Shown here one piece after another: positions 1 to 7,307 of a DNA stretch of 64,000 nucleotides. Location: positions 44,429 through 108,428 of the forward strand of contig NZ_DF970162.1 of assembly GCF_000953855.2 (NCBI RefSeq). Reading direction: 5' to 3'. The notes under the pieces are model-generated. The model did no database searches. It saw only the letters and a list, made by a program, of their open reading frames with translations, and had not been told where the DNA came from. The position numbers and the translations under genes are program-made. Numbering within the stretch: position 1 is the first letter of the stretch; each line of letters starts with the position of its first letter. The DNA is from Mizugakiibacter sediminis. GTDB lineage: Bacteria > Pseudomonadota > Gammaproteobacteria > Xanthomonadales > Rhodanobacteraceae.

Positions 1-27
1 CTCGGCCATCTGCGCAGCGCGGCCTGA
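1..27 (+). CDS. 3' end of a gene that begins outside the window
   Basis: The first bases read in frame as LGHLRSAA followed by TGA at 25-27, and a good intrinsic terminator follows 13 bases later. That arrangement suggests the C-terminus of an upstream plus-strand gene. Only eight residues are visible, so the product cannot be named. The reading frame is inferred only from the position of the stop before the terminator. Confidence 0.4.
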   Translation, partial: LGHLRSAA

Positions 28-40
28 CCGGCTTTCCTTC

Positions 41-67
41 GAACCCCGCCCTGCGCGGGGTTCTTTT
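41..67 (+). terminator. Rho-independent terminator
   Basis: A perfect 9-bp stem (GAACCCCGC pairing with GCGGGGTTC) with a 5-nt loop is followed by TTTT. It ends transcription of the gene entering from the left and isolates it from the MarR-efflux operon that starts just downstream. Confidence 0.8.
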
Positions 68-83
68 CGATGCACAAATTGCA

Positions 84-118
84 TTGACAAATATAAACGC
101 GTCCATAGAATACGCGGC
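84..118 (+). promoter_or_regulatory. Promoter of the marR-efflux operon, probably leaderless
   Basis: TTGACA at 84-89 and TAGAAT at 106-111, 16 bp apart, form a near-consensus sigma-70 promoter in an AT-rich island. Transcription would start about 7 nt past the -10 box, at or next to the ATG at 119, so the MarR message would have no leader and no Shine-Dalgarno. The half-sites CACAAAT (74-80) and GACAAAT (86-91 region) are repeated across the -35, a plausible place for MarR autoregulation. The operator role is inferred. Confidence 0.6.
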
Positions 119-577
119 ATGGTCACCGCCCCCTCCCCGACGCCGCTCTCCGACAGCAACCTCGGCGCCCTGCTCTGCCAGGTGCGCAACGAGCTGATCG
201 GCCGACTGGAGCGCGAACTGGCGGCGCACGGCTACGAGATGAATTTCTCGCAGTACCTGGCGCTGAAGAAGCTGGCCGCGCACGGCCCGATGAGCGCAGG
301 CGAACTCGCCCGCACGATCAACCTCGACGCCGGCGCCACCACGCGCCTGCTCGACCGCCTCGAGGCCAAGGGGTATCTGCGCCGCCAGCCGCACGAGCAG
401 GACCGGCGCGCCCTGCGCATCGCCCTCACCGAGGCCGGCCAGGCGCTGTGGTCCGACATCCACGCCTGCGGCGAACGCGCGCTGGCGGAAGCCACGCGCG
501 GTCTCGCGCCGGACGAGCACGTCCGCTTGCACGCGATGCTGAGCGGCATCCTCGCCACGCTTCGCGGCGGCAATTGA
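119..577 (+). CDS. MarR-family transcriptional regulator of the efflux operon
   Basis: A 152-residue protein of normal MarR size. The winged helix lies at about residues 50-100: the segment GELARTINLDAGATTRLLDR is the recognition-helix region, and the wing carries the DRRALRIALTEAG signature typical of MarR/EmrR. MarR proteins are dimeric repressors released by phenolic or drug-like ligands. The gene is the first of four in one direction, ahead of an outer membrane factor, a membrane fusion protein and a DHA2 pump. It is therefore very probably the local EmrR-like repressor of that pump. The ATG lies at the predicted transcription start, so translation may be leaderless. The ligand is unknown. 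Confidence 0.9.
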   Translation: MVTAPSPTPLSDSNLGALLCQVRNELIGRLERELAAHGYEMNFSQYLALKKLAAHGPMSAGELARTINLDAGATTRLLDRLEAKGYLRRQPHEQDRRALRIALTEAGQALWSDIHACGERALAEATRGLAPDEHVRLHAMLSGILATLRGGN

Positions 578-608
578 GTATTCCGCAATTTCTGCCCAGG
601 CAAACGAC

Positions 609-2078
609 ATGCGTCCGCGTACCCCCGCCTTCACGCTCGGCCTGATCCTCGCCCTCGCCGGCTGCGCCAGCACCGGCGGCCTCGAACCTTCCGGCAGCGC
701 GCTCGATCCGGCGCAACTGCATGCGGAACGCAGCCTGGCCGACGCGCCGCTGCGCGCCGACGGGCCGGCCGCCGACTGGTGGCGCGTCCTCGGCGACCCG
801 CAGCTCGACGCACTGATCGACGAGGCGCTGGCCGGCAACCCCGGCCTCGCCGTCGCCGATGCACGCGTGCGTCTCGCCCAGGCCGCGGCCGGCGCCGCCG
901 ATGCCGCGCGCAAGCCGGAGCTGACCGCGAACGCCGGCTCCTCCGGCATCCGCATCCCCGAAACCGTGATCGAGCCGCCGCTGGGCGGCCACTACAGCGC
1001 GCTCAACACGCTGTCGCTGAAGTTCGGCTACGGCTTCGACCTGTGGGGCGGCAAGCGCGCCGCCTGGGAAGCGGCGCTCGGCGAGGCACGCGCCGCCGAG
1101 GTGGATGCGCAGGCCGCGCGCCTGCTGCTGTCGGCGGACGTCACCCGCGCCTATCTCGCGCTGGCCAACGCCTACGAGCGGCTGGACCTCGCCCGCGACG
1201 AGCGCACGCGCGCCGAGCGCACCCTCGAGCTGACGCGCCAGCGCGTGCAGGCCGGCATCGACAACCAGCTGCAGCTCAGGCAAGCCGAGGCCGCGGTACC
1301 CGCCGCCGAGCAGCGCCAGGCCGCGGCGCAGCAGGACATCGACACGGCGCGCGCCGCGCTGGCCGCGCTGCTCGGCCGCGGCCCCGACCGCGGGCTCGCG
1401 ATCGAACGCCCGCGGCCGCTCGCGCCCGCGGCGCTGGCGCTGCCGTCCAACGTGCCGGCCGATCTGCTCGGCCGCCGTCCCGACGTCGTCGCCGCGCGCT
1501 GGCGCGTGCAGGCCGCCGGCAAGCGCATCAAGACCGCCAAGGCGGCGTTCTATCCGAACCTCAACCTCGCCGCCGCCGTCGGTTTCGCCGCGCTCGGCAC
1601 CGACGGCCTGCTGACCGCGCCCAGCCGCTACTACCAGTTCGCGCCGGCGCTGTCGCTGCCGCTGTTCGACGGCGGCCGCCTGCGCGCCAACCTCGCCGGC
1701 GCCGACGCGCAGTACGACGTCGCCGTCGCGCAGTACAACCAGACCCTGGTGAACGCGCTGCGCGACGTCGCCGACGGCGTCGCCGCCCTGCGCGCGCTGG
1801 ACGCGCAGGTCGACGCGCAGCAGCGCACGCTGGACAGCGAGCGCAGCGCGTTCGACCTCGCCATGCAGCGCTACCGCGCCGGCGTCGGCAGCTACCTGGA
1901 AGTGCTGACCGTGCAGCAGCCGCTGATCGCCGCCGAACAGCAGCTCGCCGCGCTGCGCACCGCGCGGCTGGACGCTTCCGTGCAACTGATCGAAGCGCTG
2001 GGCGGCGGTTTCCGCGCCGGCGCCGACGCCCCGCCCCCCGCCGTCGCGCAGACCCGCGCGGCGGCGCCGACCCCCTGA
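609..2078 (+). CDS. Outer membrane efflux lipoprotein (NodT/OprM family)
   Basis: A 489-residue outer membrane factor. The N-terminus is a lipoprotein signal with lipobox LAGC (Cys19), so the mature protein should be acylated. The body shows the two alanine/glutamine-rich coiled-coil halves of TolC-like channels, for example long helices with repeated RVQAGIDNQLQLRQAEA-type segments, and the RRPDVVAARWRVQAAG signature of the NodT family. It would form the trimeric exit duct of the tripartite pump encoded by the next two genes. It starts 31 bases after marR and ends 9 bases before the adaptor gene, so the genes are co-transcribed. The length is usual for the family. Confidence 0.92.
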   Translation: MRPRTPAFTLGLILALAGCASTGGLEPSGSALDPAQLHAERSLADAPLRADGPAADWWRVLGDPQLDALIDEALAGNPGLAVADARVRLAQAAAGAADAARKPELTANAGSSGIRIPETVIEPPLGGHYSALNTLSLKFGYGFDLWGGKRAAWEAALGEARAAEVDAQAARLLLSADVTRAYLALANAYERLDLARDERTRAERTLELTRQRVQAGIDNQLQLRQAEAAVPAAEQRQAAAQQDIDTARAALAALLGRGPDRGLAIERPRPLAPAALALPSNVPADLLGRRPDVVAARWRVQAAGKRIKTAKAAFYPNLNLAAAVGFAALGTDGLLTAPSRYYQFAPALSLPLFDGGRLRANLAGADAQYDVAVAQYNQTLVNALRDVADGVAALRALDAQVDAQQRTLDSERSAFDLAMQRYRAGVGSYLEVLTVQQPLIAAEQQLAALRTARLDASVQLIEALGGGFRAGADAPPPAVAQTRAAAPTP

Positions 2079-2087
2079 GGCCCGCCC

Positions 2088-3296
2088 ATGACCACCGAGA
2101 ACTACGCCAAAGACGCCGCCGCAGCCGCCGCGCCGCAGAACGGGCGTCGGCGCTTCCTGATGCGCCTGCTGTTCGCCGTGATCGCCGTGGCCGCGATCGG
2201 CTCCGGCCTGTGGTACCTGTTCGTCGGCCGCTGGAACGAGACCACCGACGACGCCTACGTGCAGGGCAACGTCGTGCAAATCACGCCGCAGATCTACGGC
2301 ACCGTGGTCAGCATCGGCGCCGACGACGGCGACCTGGTGACCAAGGGCCAGGTGCTGGTCAAGCTCGACCCCAGCGACGTGCGCGTCGCGCTGGAGCAGG
2401 CCAAGGCCAACCTGGCGCGCACCGTGCGCCAGGTGCGCGGCCTGTACAGCAACGTCAGCGGCCTCGAGGCCGACGTCGCCGCCAAGCAGGTCGCGCTGGA
2501 CAAGGCGCGCGCCGACTACGCGCGCCGCGAAGGCCTGGCGAAGAGCGGCGCGATCTCCGCCGAGGAGCTGGCGCACGCGCGCGACGCGCTGGCCGCCGCG
2601 CAGAGCGCGCTGGCCGCGGCGCAGCAGCAGCTCGGCGCCGGCCGTGCGCTGGTCGACGACACCGTGATCGCCTCGCACCCCGAGGTGCAGGCGGCGGCGG
2701 CCGCGCTGCGCAAGGCCTATCTCGATTCCGTGCGCACCACGCTGGTCGCGCCGGTCACCGGCTACGTCGCCAAGCGCACCGTGCAGGTCGGCCAGCGCGT
2801 GCAGCCCGGCGCCGCGCTGATGGCGGTGGTGCCGCTGAACCAGGTCTGGGTCGACGCCAACTTCAAGGAAACCCAGCTCGAGCACATGCGCATCGGCCAG
2901 CCGGTGACGCTGACTTCCGACCTGTACGGCAGCGGCGTCGAGTTCCACGGCAAGGTCGAGAGCCTCGGCATCGGCACCGGCAGCGCCTTCGCCCTGCTGC
3001 CGGCGCAGAACGCCACCGGCAACTGGATCAAGATCGTGCAGCGCGTGCCGGTACGCATCGCGCTCGATCCGCGCGAGCTGGAGAAGCACCCGCTGCGCAT
3101 CGGCCTGTCGATGGACGTCGACGTCAACCTGCACGACCGCAACGGCCCGCTGCTGGCGCAGCAGCCGCCGCGGCAGCCGGCGTTCAGCACCGACGTCTAC
3201 GACGGCCACGAAGGCGAGGCCGACGCGCTGATCCGCAGCATCGTCCACGCCAACGCCAGCGCCAGCGCGGGTCGCCACTTCGCCCAGCGCGACTGA
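2088..3296 (+). CDS. emrA: HlyD/EmrA-type membrane fusion protein
   Basis: A 402-residue periplasmic adaptor. One N-terminal membrane anchor lies at about residues 25-48 (RLLFAVIAVAAIGSGLWYLF). It is followed by the beta-barrel/lipoyl half-motif TDDAYVQGNVVQITPQI typical of EmrA, an alpha-helical hairpin at about residues 105-220, and the second lipoyl half (APVTGYVAKRTVQVGQRVQPG). It bridges the inner-membrane pump and the outer membrane lipoprotein. It lies between both partner genes, 9 bases after the first. The C-terminal 25 residues are low complexity. Assignment to the EmrA subgroup rests on the DHA2 partner, which is characteristic. Confidence 0.93.
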   Translation: MTTENYAKDAAAAAAPQNGRRRFLMRLLFAVIAVAAIGSGLWYLFVGRWNETTDDAYVQGNVVQITPQIYGTVVSIGADDGDLVTKGQVLVKLDPSDVRVALEQAKANLARTVRQVRGLYSNVSGLEADVAAKQVALDKARADYARREGLAKSGAISAEELAHARDALAAAQSALAAAQQQLGAGRALVDDTVIASHPEVQAAAAALRKAYLDSVRTTLVAPVTGYVAKRTVQVGQRVQPGAALMAVVPLNQVWVDANFKETQLEHMRIGQPVTLTSDLYGSGVEFHGKVESLGIGTGSAFALLPAQNATGNWIKIVQRVPVRIALDPRELEKHPLRIGLSMDVDVNLHDRNGPLLAQQPPRQPAFSTDVYDGHEGEADALIRSIVHANASASAGRHFAQRD

Positions 3297-3308
3297 ACGG
3301 CGCGCGCC

Positions 3309-3341
3309 GGGATCGTCCGCCGCGCCGTGGCGGACGATCCC
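3309..3341 (+). promoter_or_regulatory. Perfect 13-bp hairpin between emrA and emrB
   Basis: GGGATCGTCCGCC at 3309-3321 pairs perfectly with 3329-3341 around a 7-nt loop. It lies 12 nt after the emrA stop and 36 nt before the emrB start. No U-tract follows, so it is not a classical terminator. It could stabilise the upstream message, or lower pump synthesis relative to the adaptor and duct. The function is inferred. Confidence 0.55.
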
Positions 3342-3376
3342 TCCCCCGGCCCACCCTCGACCCGCCCCTCGCGACG

Positions 3377-4909
3377 ATGAGCGCCCCCGAATACCGTCCG
3401 CCCAACCTGGCGCTGACCACGATCGGTCTGTCGCTGGCGACGTTCATGCAGGTGCTGGACCTGACCATCGCCAACGTCTCGCTGCCGACCATCGCCGGCA
3501 ACCTGAGCGTCAGCGCGCAGCAAAGCACCTGGGTAATCACCTCCTTCGCGGTCAGCAACGGCATCGCGCTGCCGCTGACCGGCTGGCTGACCCGCCGCTT
3601 CGGCGAGGTGCGCCTGTTCGTGATGGCCACGCTGCTGTTCTCGCTGGCCTCGTTCCTGTGCGGCATCGCGCAGAGCATGGGCATGCTGGTGGCCTTCCGC
3701 GCGCTGCAGGGCGCGGTGGCCGGGCCGATGTACCCGATCACGCAGGCGCTGCTGATCTCGGTGTACCCCGCGCACAAGCGCGGCCAGGCGCTGGCGCTGC
3801 TGGCGATGGTCACCGTGGTGGCGCCGATCGTCGGCCCGATCCTCGGCGGCTGGATCACCGACAACTACAGCTGGCCGTGGATCTTCTTCATCAACGTGCC
3901 GATCGGCATCTTCGCCAGCACGGTGATCGCCGCGCAGATGGCCGGCAAGCAGGAGCGGACCGAGCGGCCGAAGATGGACTACGTCGGCCTGATCACCCTG
4001 GTGATCGGCGTCGGCGCGCTGCAGATCGTGCTGGACAAGGGCAACGACGAGGACTGGTTCAACTCGCCGTTCATCGTCGTCACCTCGATCGTCTCGGCGA
4101 TCGCGCTGGCGATCTTCCTGATCTGGGAACTGACCGACAAGGATCCGATCGTCGATCTGAAGCTGTTCCGTCACCGCAACTTCGCCGCCGGCACGCTGGC
4201 GCTGGTGCTGGCCTACGCGGCGTTCTTCTCGATCGCGCTGCTGATCCCGCTGTGGCTGCAGCGCCAGCTCGGCTACACGCCGACCTGGGCCGGCTACGCC
4301 AGCGCGCCGCTGGGCGTGCTGCCGGTGATCCTGACGCCGTTCATCGGCCGCTACGCGACGCGCTTCGACCTGCGCTACCTGGCCGCCTTCGCCTTCGTCG
4401 TGATGGGCGCGACCTGCTTCATCCGCGCCGACTTCAACCTCGAGGTCGATTTCGGCCGCGTCGCCATGGTGCAGCTGCTGCAGGGCCTCGGCGTGGCGTT
4501 CTTCTTCATGCCGGTGCTGACCATCCTGCTGTCCGACCTGGCGCCGCGCGAAATCGCCTCCGGCTCCGGCCTGGCCACCTTCCTGCGCACGCTGGCCGGC
4601 AGCTTCTCGGCCTCGATCACCACGCTGCTGTGGGAACACCGCGCGATCGCGCACCATGCGCAGCTCACCGAGCACATCACCGCGTTCGATCCCGGCACGC
4701 AGCAGGCGATGGCCACGCTGGGCGGCAACGATCCGACGCGCGCGGCGATGGTGTTGAACCAGGTGATCACCCAGCAGGGCTATCAGATCGGCTTCAACGA
4801 GGTGTTCCACGCGCTCGGCTGGGTCTTCGCCGGCCTCGTGCTGGTGGTGTGGCTGGCGAAACCGCCGTTCGCGCCCAAGGCGGGGCCGGCCGCCGGCGGC
4901 GGCCACTGA
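3377..4909 (+). CDS. emrB: EmrB/QacA-type DHA2 multidrug:H+ antiporter
   Basis: A 510-residue major facilitator with about 14 membrane segments. It shows the DHA2 hallmarks: ATFMQVLDLTIANVSLPTIA in TM1, then a motif A-like LTGWLTRRFGEVRLF and a motif C-like VAPIVGPILGGWITDNYSWPW. It would drive export of amphipathic drugs, or fatty-acid-like or phenolic compounds, by proton motive force through the adaptor and outer membrane duct encoded upstream. The start ATGAGCGCCCCC gives the usual DHA2 N-terminus. A long open frame runs further upstream, but it overlaps the two previous genes and is coincidental. It is the last gene of the operon and ends just before a strong hairpin. Confidence 0.93.
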   Translation: MSAPEYRPPNLALTTIGLSLATFMQVLDLTIANVSLPTIAGNLSVSAQQSTWVITSFAVSNGIALPLTGWLTRRFGEVRLFVMATLLFSLASFLCGIAQSMGMLVAFRALQGAVAGPMYPITQALLISVYPAHKRGQALALLAMVTVVAPIVGPILGGWITDNYSWPWIFFINVPIGIFASTVIAAQMAGKQERTERPKMDYVGLITLVIGVGALQIVLDKGNDEDWFNSPFIVVTSIVSAIALAIFLIWELTDKDPIVDLKLFRHRNFAAGTLALVLAYAAFFSIALLIPLWLQRQLGYTPTWAGYASAPLGVLPVILTPFIGRYATRFDLRYLAAFAFVVMGATCFIRADFNLEVDFGRVAMVQLLQGLGVAFFFMPVLTILLSDLAPREIASGSGLATFLRTLAGSFSASITTLLWEHRAIAHHAQLTEHITAFDPGTQQAMATLGGNDPTRAAMVLNQVITQQGYQIGFNEVFHALGWVFAGLVLVVWLAKPPFAPKAGPAAGGGH

Positions 4910-4915
4910 GCGCCG

Positions 4916-4948
4916 CCCGCACGCGCCGCGCAGGCGCGCGCGTGCGGG
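4916..4948. terminator. Hairpin between convergent emrB and the 5 kb gene
   Basis: CCCGCACGCGC at 4916-4926 pairs perfectly with 4938-4948 (11 bp). It sits between two convergent genes and lacks a T-tract on either side, so it may be a weak or Rho-assisted bidirectional terminator. Confidence 0.5.
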
Positions 4949-4964
4949 ACGCTGCTGCCGGCGC

Positions 4965-5534
4965 CTATTTCACCGGCGCCATCAAGTGCTGGTACGGCGT
5001 GCCTGCCCACATCACGTAGGGCGCGGCCGTGTCGGGGTCGGCGCTCTTCGGGTACTGGTCGTAGAAGCTCGCGTCGGCGCCGACGACCATCACGTGCGGT
5101 CCGGTCTTGATCCAGTGGTTGCTGGCGGTGGGCGCGGTCGCGTACGGATCGGTGTTGCTGGCGTCGGTGCCGCCCGCCAGCATGTACATGAAGCCGATCC
5201 TGCCCGCCGGCGGCGGCCGGTGCGCCACCCAGGCGTCGACCCAGGCCATCGCGTTGGCGTCCATGCACATCGGGTCCGGTCCCGGCGTCGCCGGATTGTC
5301 CGGCATGCAGGTGAAGCCGTTGCGGCCCTCGCGCAGGGTGCGCATCTTGCCGGCGGCGTCCATGACCACGATCTTCGCGTCCTTGGCGACGCGCGCCGGC
5401 GCGGCGCGCATCGCGCTGGCGATCATCTCGGCATCGGTCATGGCTTTCTTCTTCTCGGCGGCCAGCCCGCTGGACGCCAAGGCCAGGGCGATGGCCACGG
5501 CGGCGTAACGGCCGATCGAACGTGTGGCGTTCAT
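4965..5534 (-). CDS. Secreted protein of unknown function
   Basis: A 189-residue protein. The start is fixed by a strong AAAGGAGG ribosome site (5540-5547 in plus coordinates), five bases before the ATG, although the frame stays open upstream. Residues 1-26 form a signal peptide ending in SGLAA. The mature part holds a CMPDNPATPGPDPMCMD segment with two Cys and several Met, then IGFMYMLAGGTDASNTDPYA and NHWIKTGPHVMVVG. I recognise these as conserved in proteobacterial hypothetical proteins but know no function for them. No catalytic motif is evident. It is monocistronic and convergent with emrB. Confidence 0.8.
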   Translation of the reverse strand: MNATRSIGRYAAVAIALALASSGLAAEKKKAMTDAEMIASAMRAAPARVAKDAKIVVMDAAGKMRTLREGRNGFTCMPDNPATPGPDPMCMDANAMAWVDAWVAHRPPPAGRIGFMYMLAGGTDASNTDPYATAPTASNHWIKTGPHVMVVGADASFYDQYPKSADPDTAAPYVMWAGTPYQHLMAPVK

Positions 5535-5949
5535 ATTCCCCTCCTTTCGAAGTTGCGATGCGTCATCCCGGCGTCCTGCCGTGCGCACGCCGCCTGCCGC
5601 CGGGTGCCCCGGCGACACGCGGACGCGCATTCGTCCTGAAGGGTGTGGCGCGGTCGCTGCGGCCGCGCGGGCCGTTGCCGGGGCCGACGGCGCGGCCGCC
5701 GGGCCGGACGGGCGAAAGGAGGATCGGGGTTCGCCGCGCGAACGGCGGCAAGCGGACGATGCGCGGGCGAGGCGGCGCGCGCCGCCCGTGGCGCCGGCGC
5801 GCGTCGACGCGCCGATCCCGACCACCCGGCGACGGCTGCCGGCACCCATAGCAGACCTCCTGCCTGGCCCGAACCCGGGCCGGGAAGCCCCGCATGCGGA
5901 GCGCCAGTATGGTCCCGCGCCGCGGCGGCGGCAACGGCTGCGGCGCGGC
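5535..5949. other. 415-bp intergenic region, nothing recognised
   Basis: The region between the secreted protein and the first PagL gene has the same high GC as its surroundings. Apart from the AAAGGAGG ribosome site at its left end, I see no supported gene, hairpin or repeat. Open frames here look like coincidental GC-rich frames. The promoter of the 5 kb gene should lie in the first 150 bases, but no clear -35/-10 stands out. Confidence 0.5.
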
Positions 5950-6465
5950 TCAGAACGCCACGCCGGCCATCAGCATGGTCTCGCCGTGGTTCGGCTTGCG
6001 GAAGTCGCCGTTGGAGATGTGCCGCAGCATCAATTGCCAGTGGCGGCCCTGCCAGCCCAGCGTGCTGACGAATTCGTAGGGCGTGCTCAGCGCGTCGGTG
6101 CGCCCGGCGGTGGCGGCGAGCTGGAAGCCTGCATAGAGATCGCGCCACAGGTACAGGCGCGCGCCGCCGGCGCCCAGCCAGACGGTGCGGTCGAGGCGGT
6201 CGCGCGGATCGTCGCCGCGCGCGTCGACGTGGCCGAGCGCGAACGCCGGCGCCCACGCCAGCTTCCACAGCGGCTGCCGCTCGCCGATCCACTCGGCGAA
6301 GGCGACATCGGTCCAGTGGTGGCGCAGCGTCACGCTGCGCCCGAAGGAGAACTCGAGGTGCGCCGCCCGCGCGGGCGGCGCGGCGCCCAGCGCCAGCAAC
6401 GCGCACAGCGCGACGGCGCCGCAGGGCGCGCGTCGCCGGGCCGTTGCTGGATGGGCCGCCTGCAT
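5950..6465 (-). CDS. pagL: Lipid A 3-O-deacylase (PagL-type acyloxyacyl hydrolase), copy 1
   Basis: A 171-residue outer membrane barrel protein. A signal peptide ends at about residue 34 (PARAA), and the chain ends in Phe, as outer membrane beta-barrels do. The catalytic signature of PagL is present as HIS-NGDFRKPNHGE, with His149, Ser151 and Glu162. The His-x-Ser spacing and the 11-residue gap to Glu agree with the known triad. PagL removes the 3-O-linked hydroxyacyl chain of lipid A. The start is supported by AAGGAAG six bases upstream. A second gene of identical length and fold lies 86 bp upstream, so this is a tandem duplication. Confidence 0.85.
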   Translation of the reverse strand: MQAAHPATARRRAPCGAVALCALLALGAAPPARAAHLEFSFGRSVTLRHHWTDVAFAEWIGERQPLWKLAWAPAFALGHVDARGDDPRDRLDRTVWLGAGGARLYLWRDLYAGFQLAATAGRTDALSTPYEFVSTLGWQGRHWQLMLRHISNGDFRKPNHGETMLMAGVAF

Positions 6466-6551
6466 CGGGCGCTTCCTTGTCGCGGCCGCGACTGCACGGC
6501 CGCGACGTCATCATAGCACCGCCCGCGCACGGCCCGCCGGCACGCTCCGAT

Positions 6552-7067
6552 TCAGAAATCCACGCCGGCCAGCAGCATGGTCTCGCCGAGGTTGGGTTCG
6601 CGGGTGCTGCCGTTGGAGATGTGCCGCAGCATCACCACCGCGCGACCGCGCCGCCAGCCCAGGCTGCTGACGAATTGCTGCGCGCTGCACAGCGCGCCGG
6701 TATGCGGCGTCGCCGCGGCGAGCTGGAAGCCGACGAACAGGCCGTGCCAGAGATCCGGCAGGCGCACGCCGGCGGCGGCCACGCCGACGTCGTGGTCGAG
6801 CCGCTCGCGCGGCGTGCCGCGCGCCTCGATCCAGCCGAGGCCGACATCGGGCTGCCAACGCAGCGCGTGCCACGTGCGGGTCTCGCCCAGCGCCTCGAAG
6901 AACACGGCCTTGGTCGAGCGCTGGCCGGAAGTCCAGCTGGGGCCGGCCAGCAGCTCGAACTGCGCGGCCTGCGCATGCGCGGACGCGAACAGCGCGGCGG
7001 CGACGAACAACGCGGCCGCGCACCGGCCGCGCCGGCGCGTCCGCGAGAGAGTAGCGTCGAAGGACAT
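6552..7067 (-). CDS. pagL: Lipid A 3-O-deacylase (PagL-type), copy 2
   Basis: Also 171 residues: a signal peptide ending near ASAHAQA, then an eight-stranded barrel-like sequence ending VDF. The triad signature reads HISNGSTREPNLGE, as in copy 1. The two proteins share the blocks QFVSSLGW/EFVSTLGW, VGFQLAA and GETMLLAGV but diverge in the outer loops, which suggests altered specificity or regulation rather than a recent copy. AGGAG five bases before the ATG fixes the start. Both genes run in the same direction and may be co-transcribed. Together with the LpxO gene at 18.7 kb they suggest active lipid A remodelling. Confidence 0.85.
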   Translation of the reverse strand: MSFDATLSRTRRRGRCAAALFVAAALFASAHAQAAQFELLAGPSWTSGQRSTKAVFFEALGETRTWHALRWQPDVGLGWIEARGTPRERLDHDVGVAAAGVRLPDLWHGLFVGFQLAAATPHTGALCSAQQFVSSLGWRRGRAVVMLRHISNGSTREPNLGETMLLAGVDF

Positions 7068-7269
7068 CTGCACTCCTGCACATGGAACCCTCCGGTCTGC
7101 GGCCCCGCCAGACGAGCCGCGCCCCTGCGCGGCCGCGCTGGAGGTGGGTCGTGAGCGGCGCGTCCACAAGAGGCGGGTGACGGCGACGCAGCGTTCGCCG
7201 TGCGCGACGATGCGCGCGGCGCGAAGGAGCGATGGGTGCGCAGGATGACGGCGCGGAGGCGCCGCCGCG

Positions 7270-7300
7270 GCGCATCCTCCGCCGCGGGCGGAGGATGCGC
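7270..7300. terminator. 14-bp perfect hairpin downstream of the BNR-protein gene
   Basis: GCGCATCCTCCGCC at 7270-7283 pairs with 7287-7300 around a 3-nt loop. It lies directly after the stop of the minus-strand gene at 7308. No T-run follows, so it may protect a 3' end or act as a repeat-type hairpin rather than a classical terminator. Confidence 0.5.
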
Positions 7301-7307
7301 GGGAGGG

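Noticed and set aside
426..3278. Long minus-strand open frame across the efflux genes, and similar long frames elsewhere (for example 39991-44631)
   Set aside because: Arg/Gly/Ala/Val-rich translations without domains, exactly opposite well-recognised genes. They arise from GC-rich third positions.
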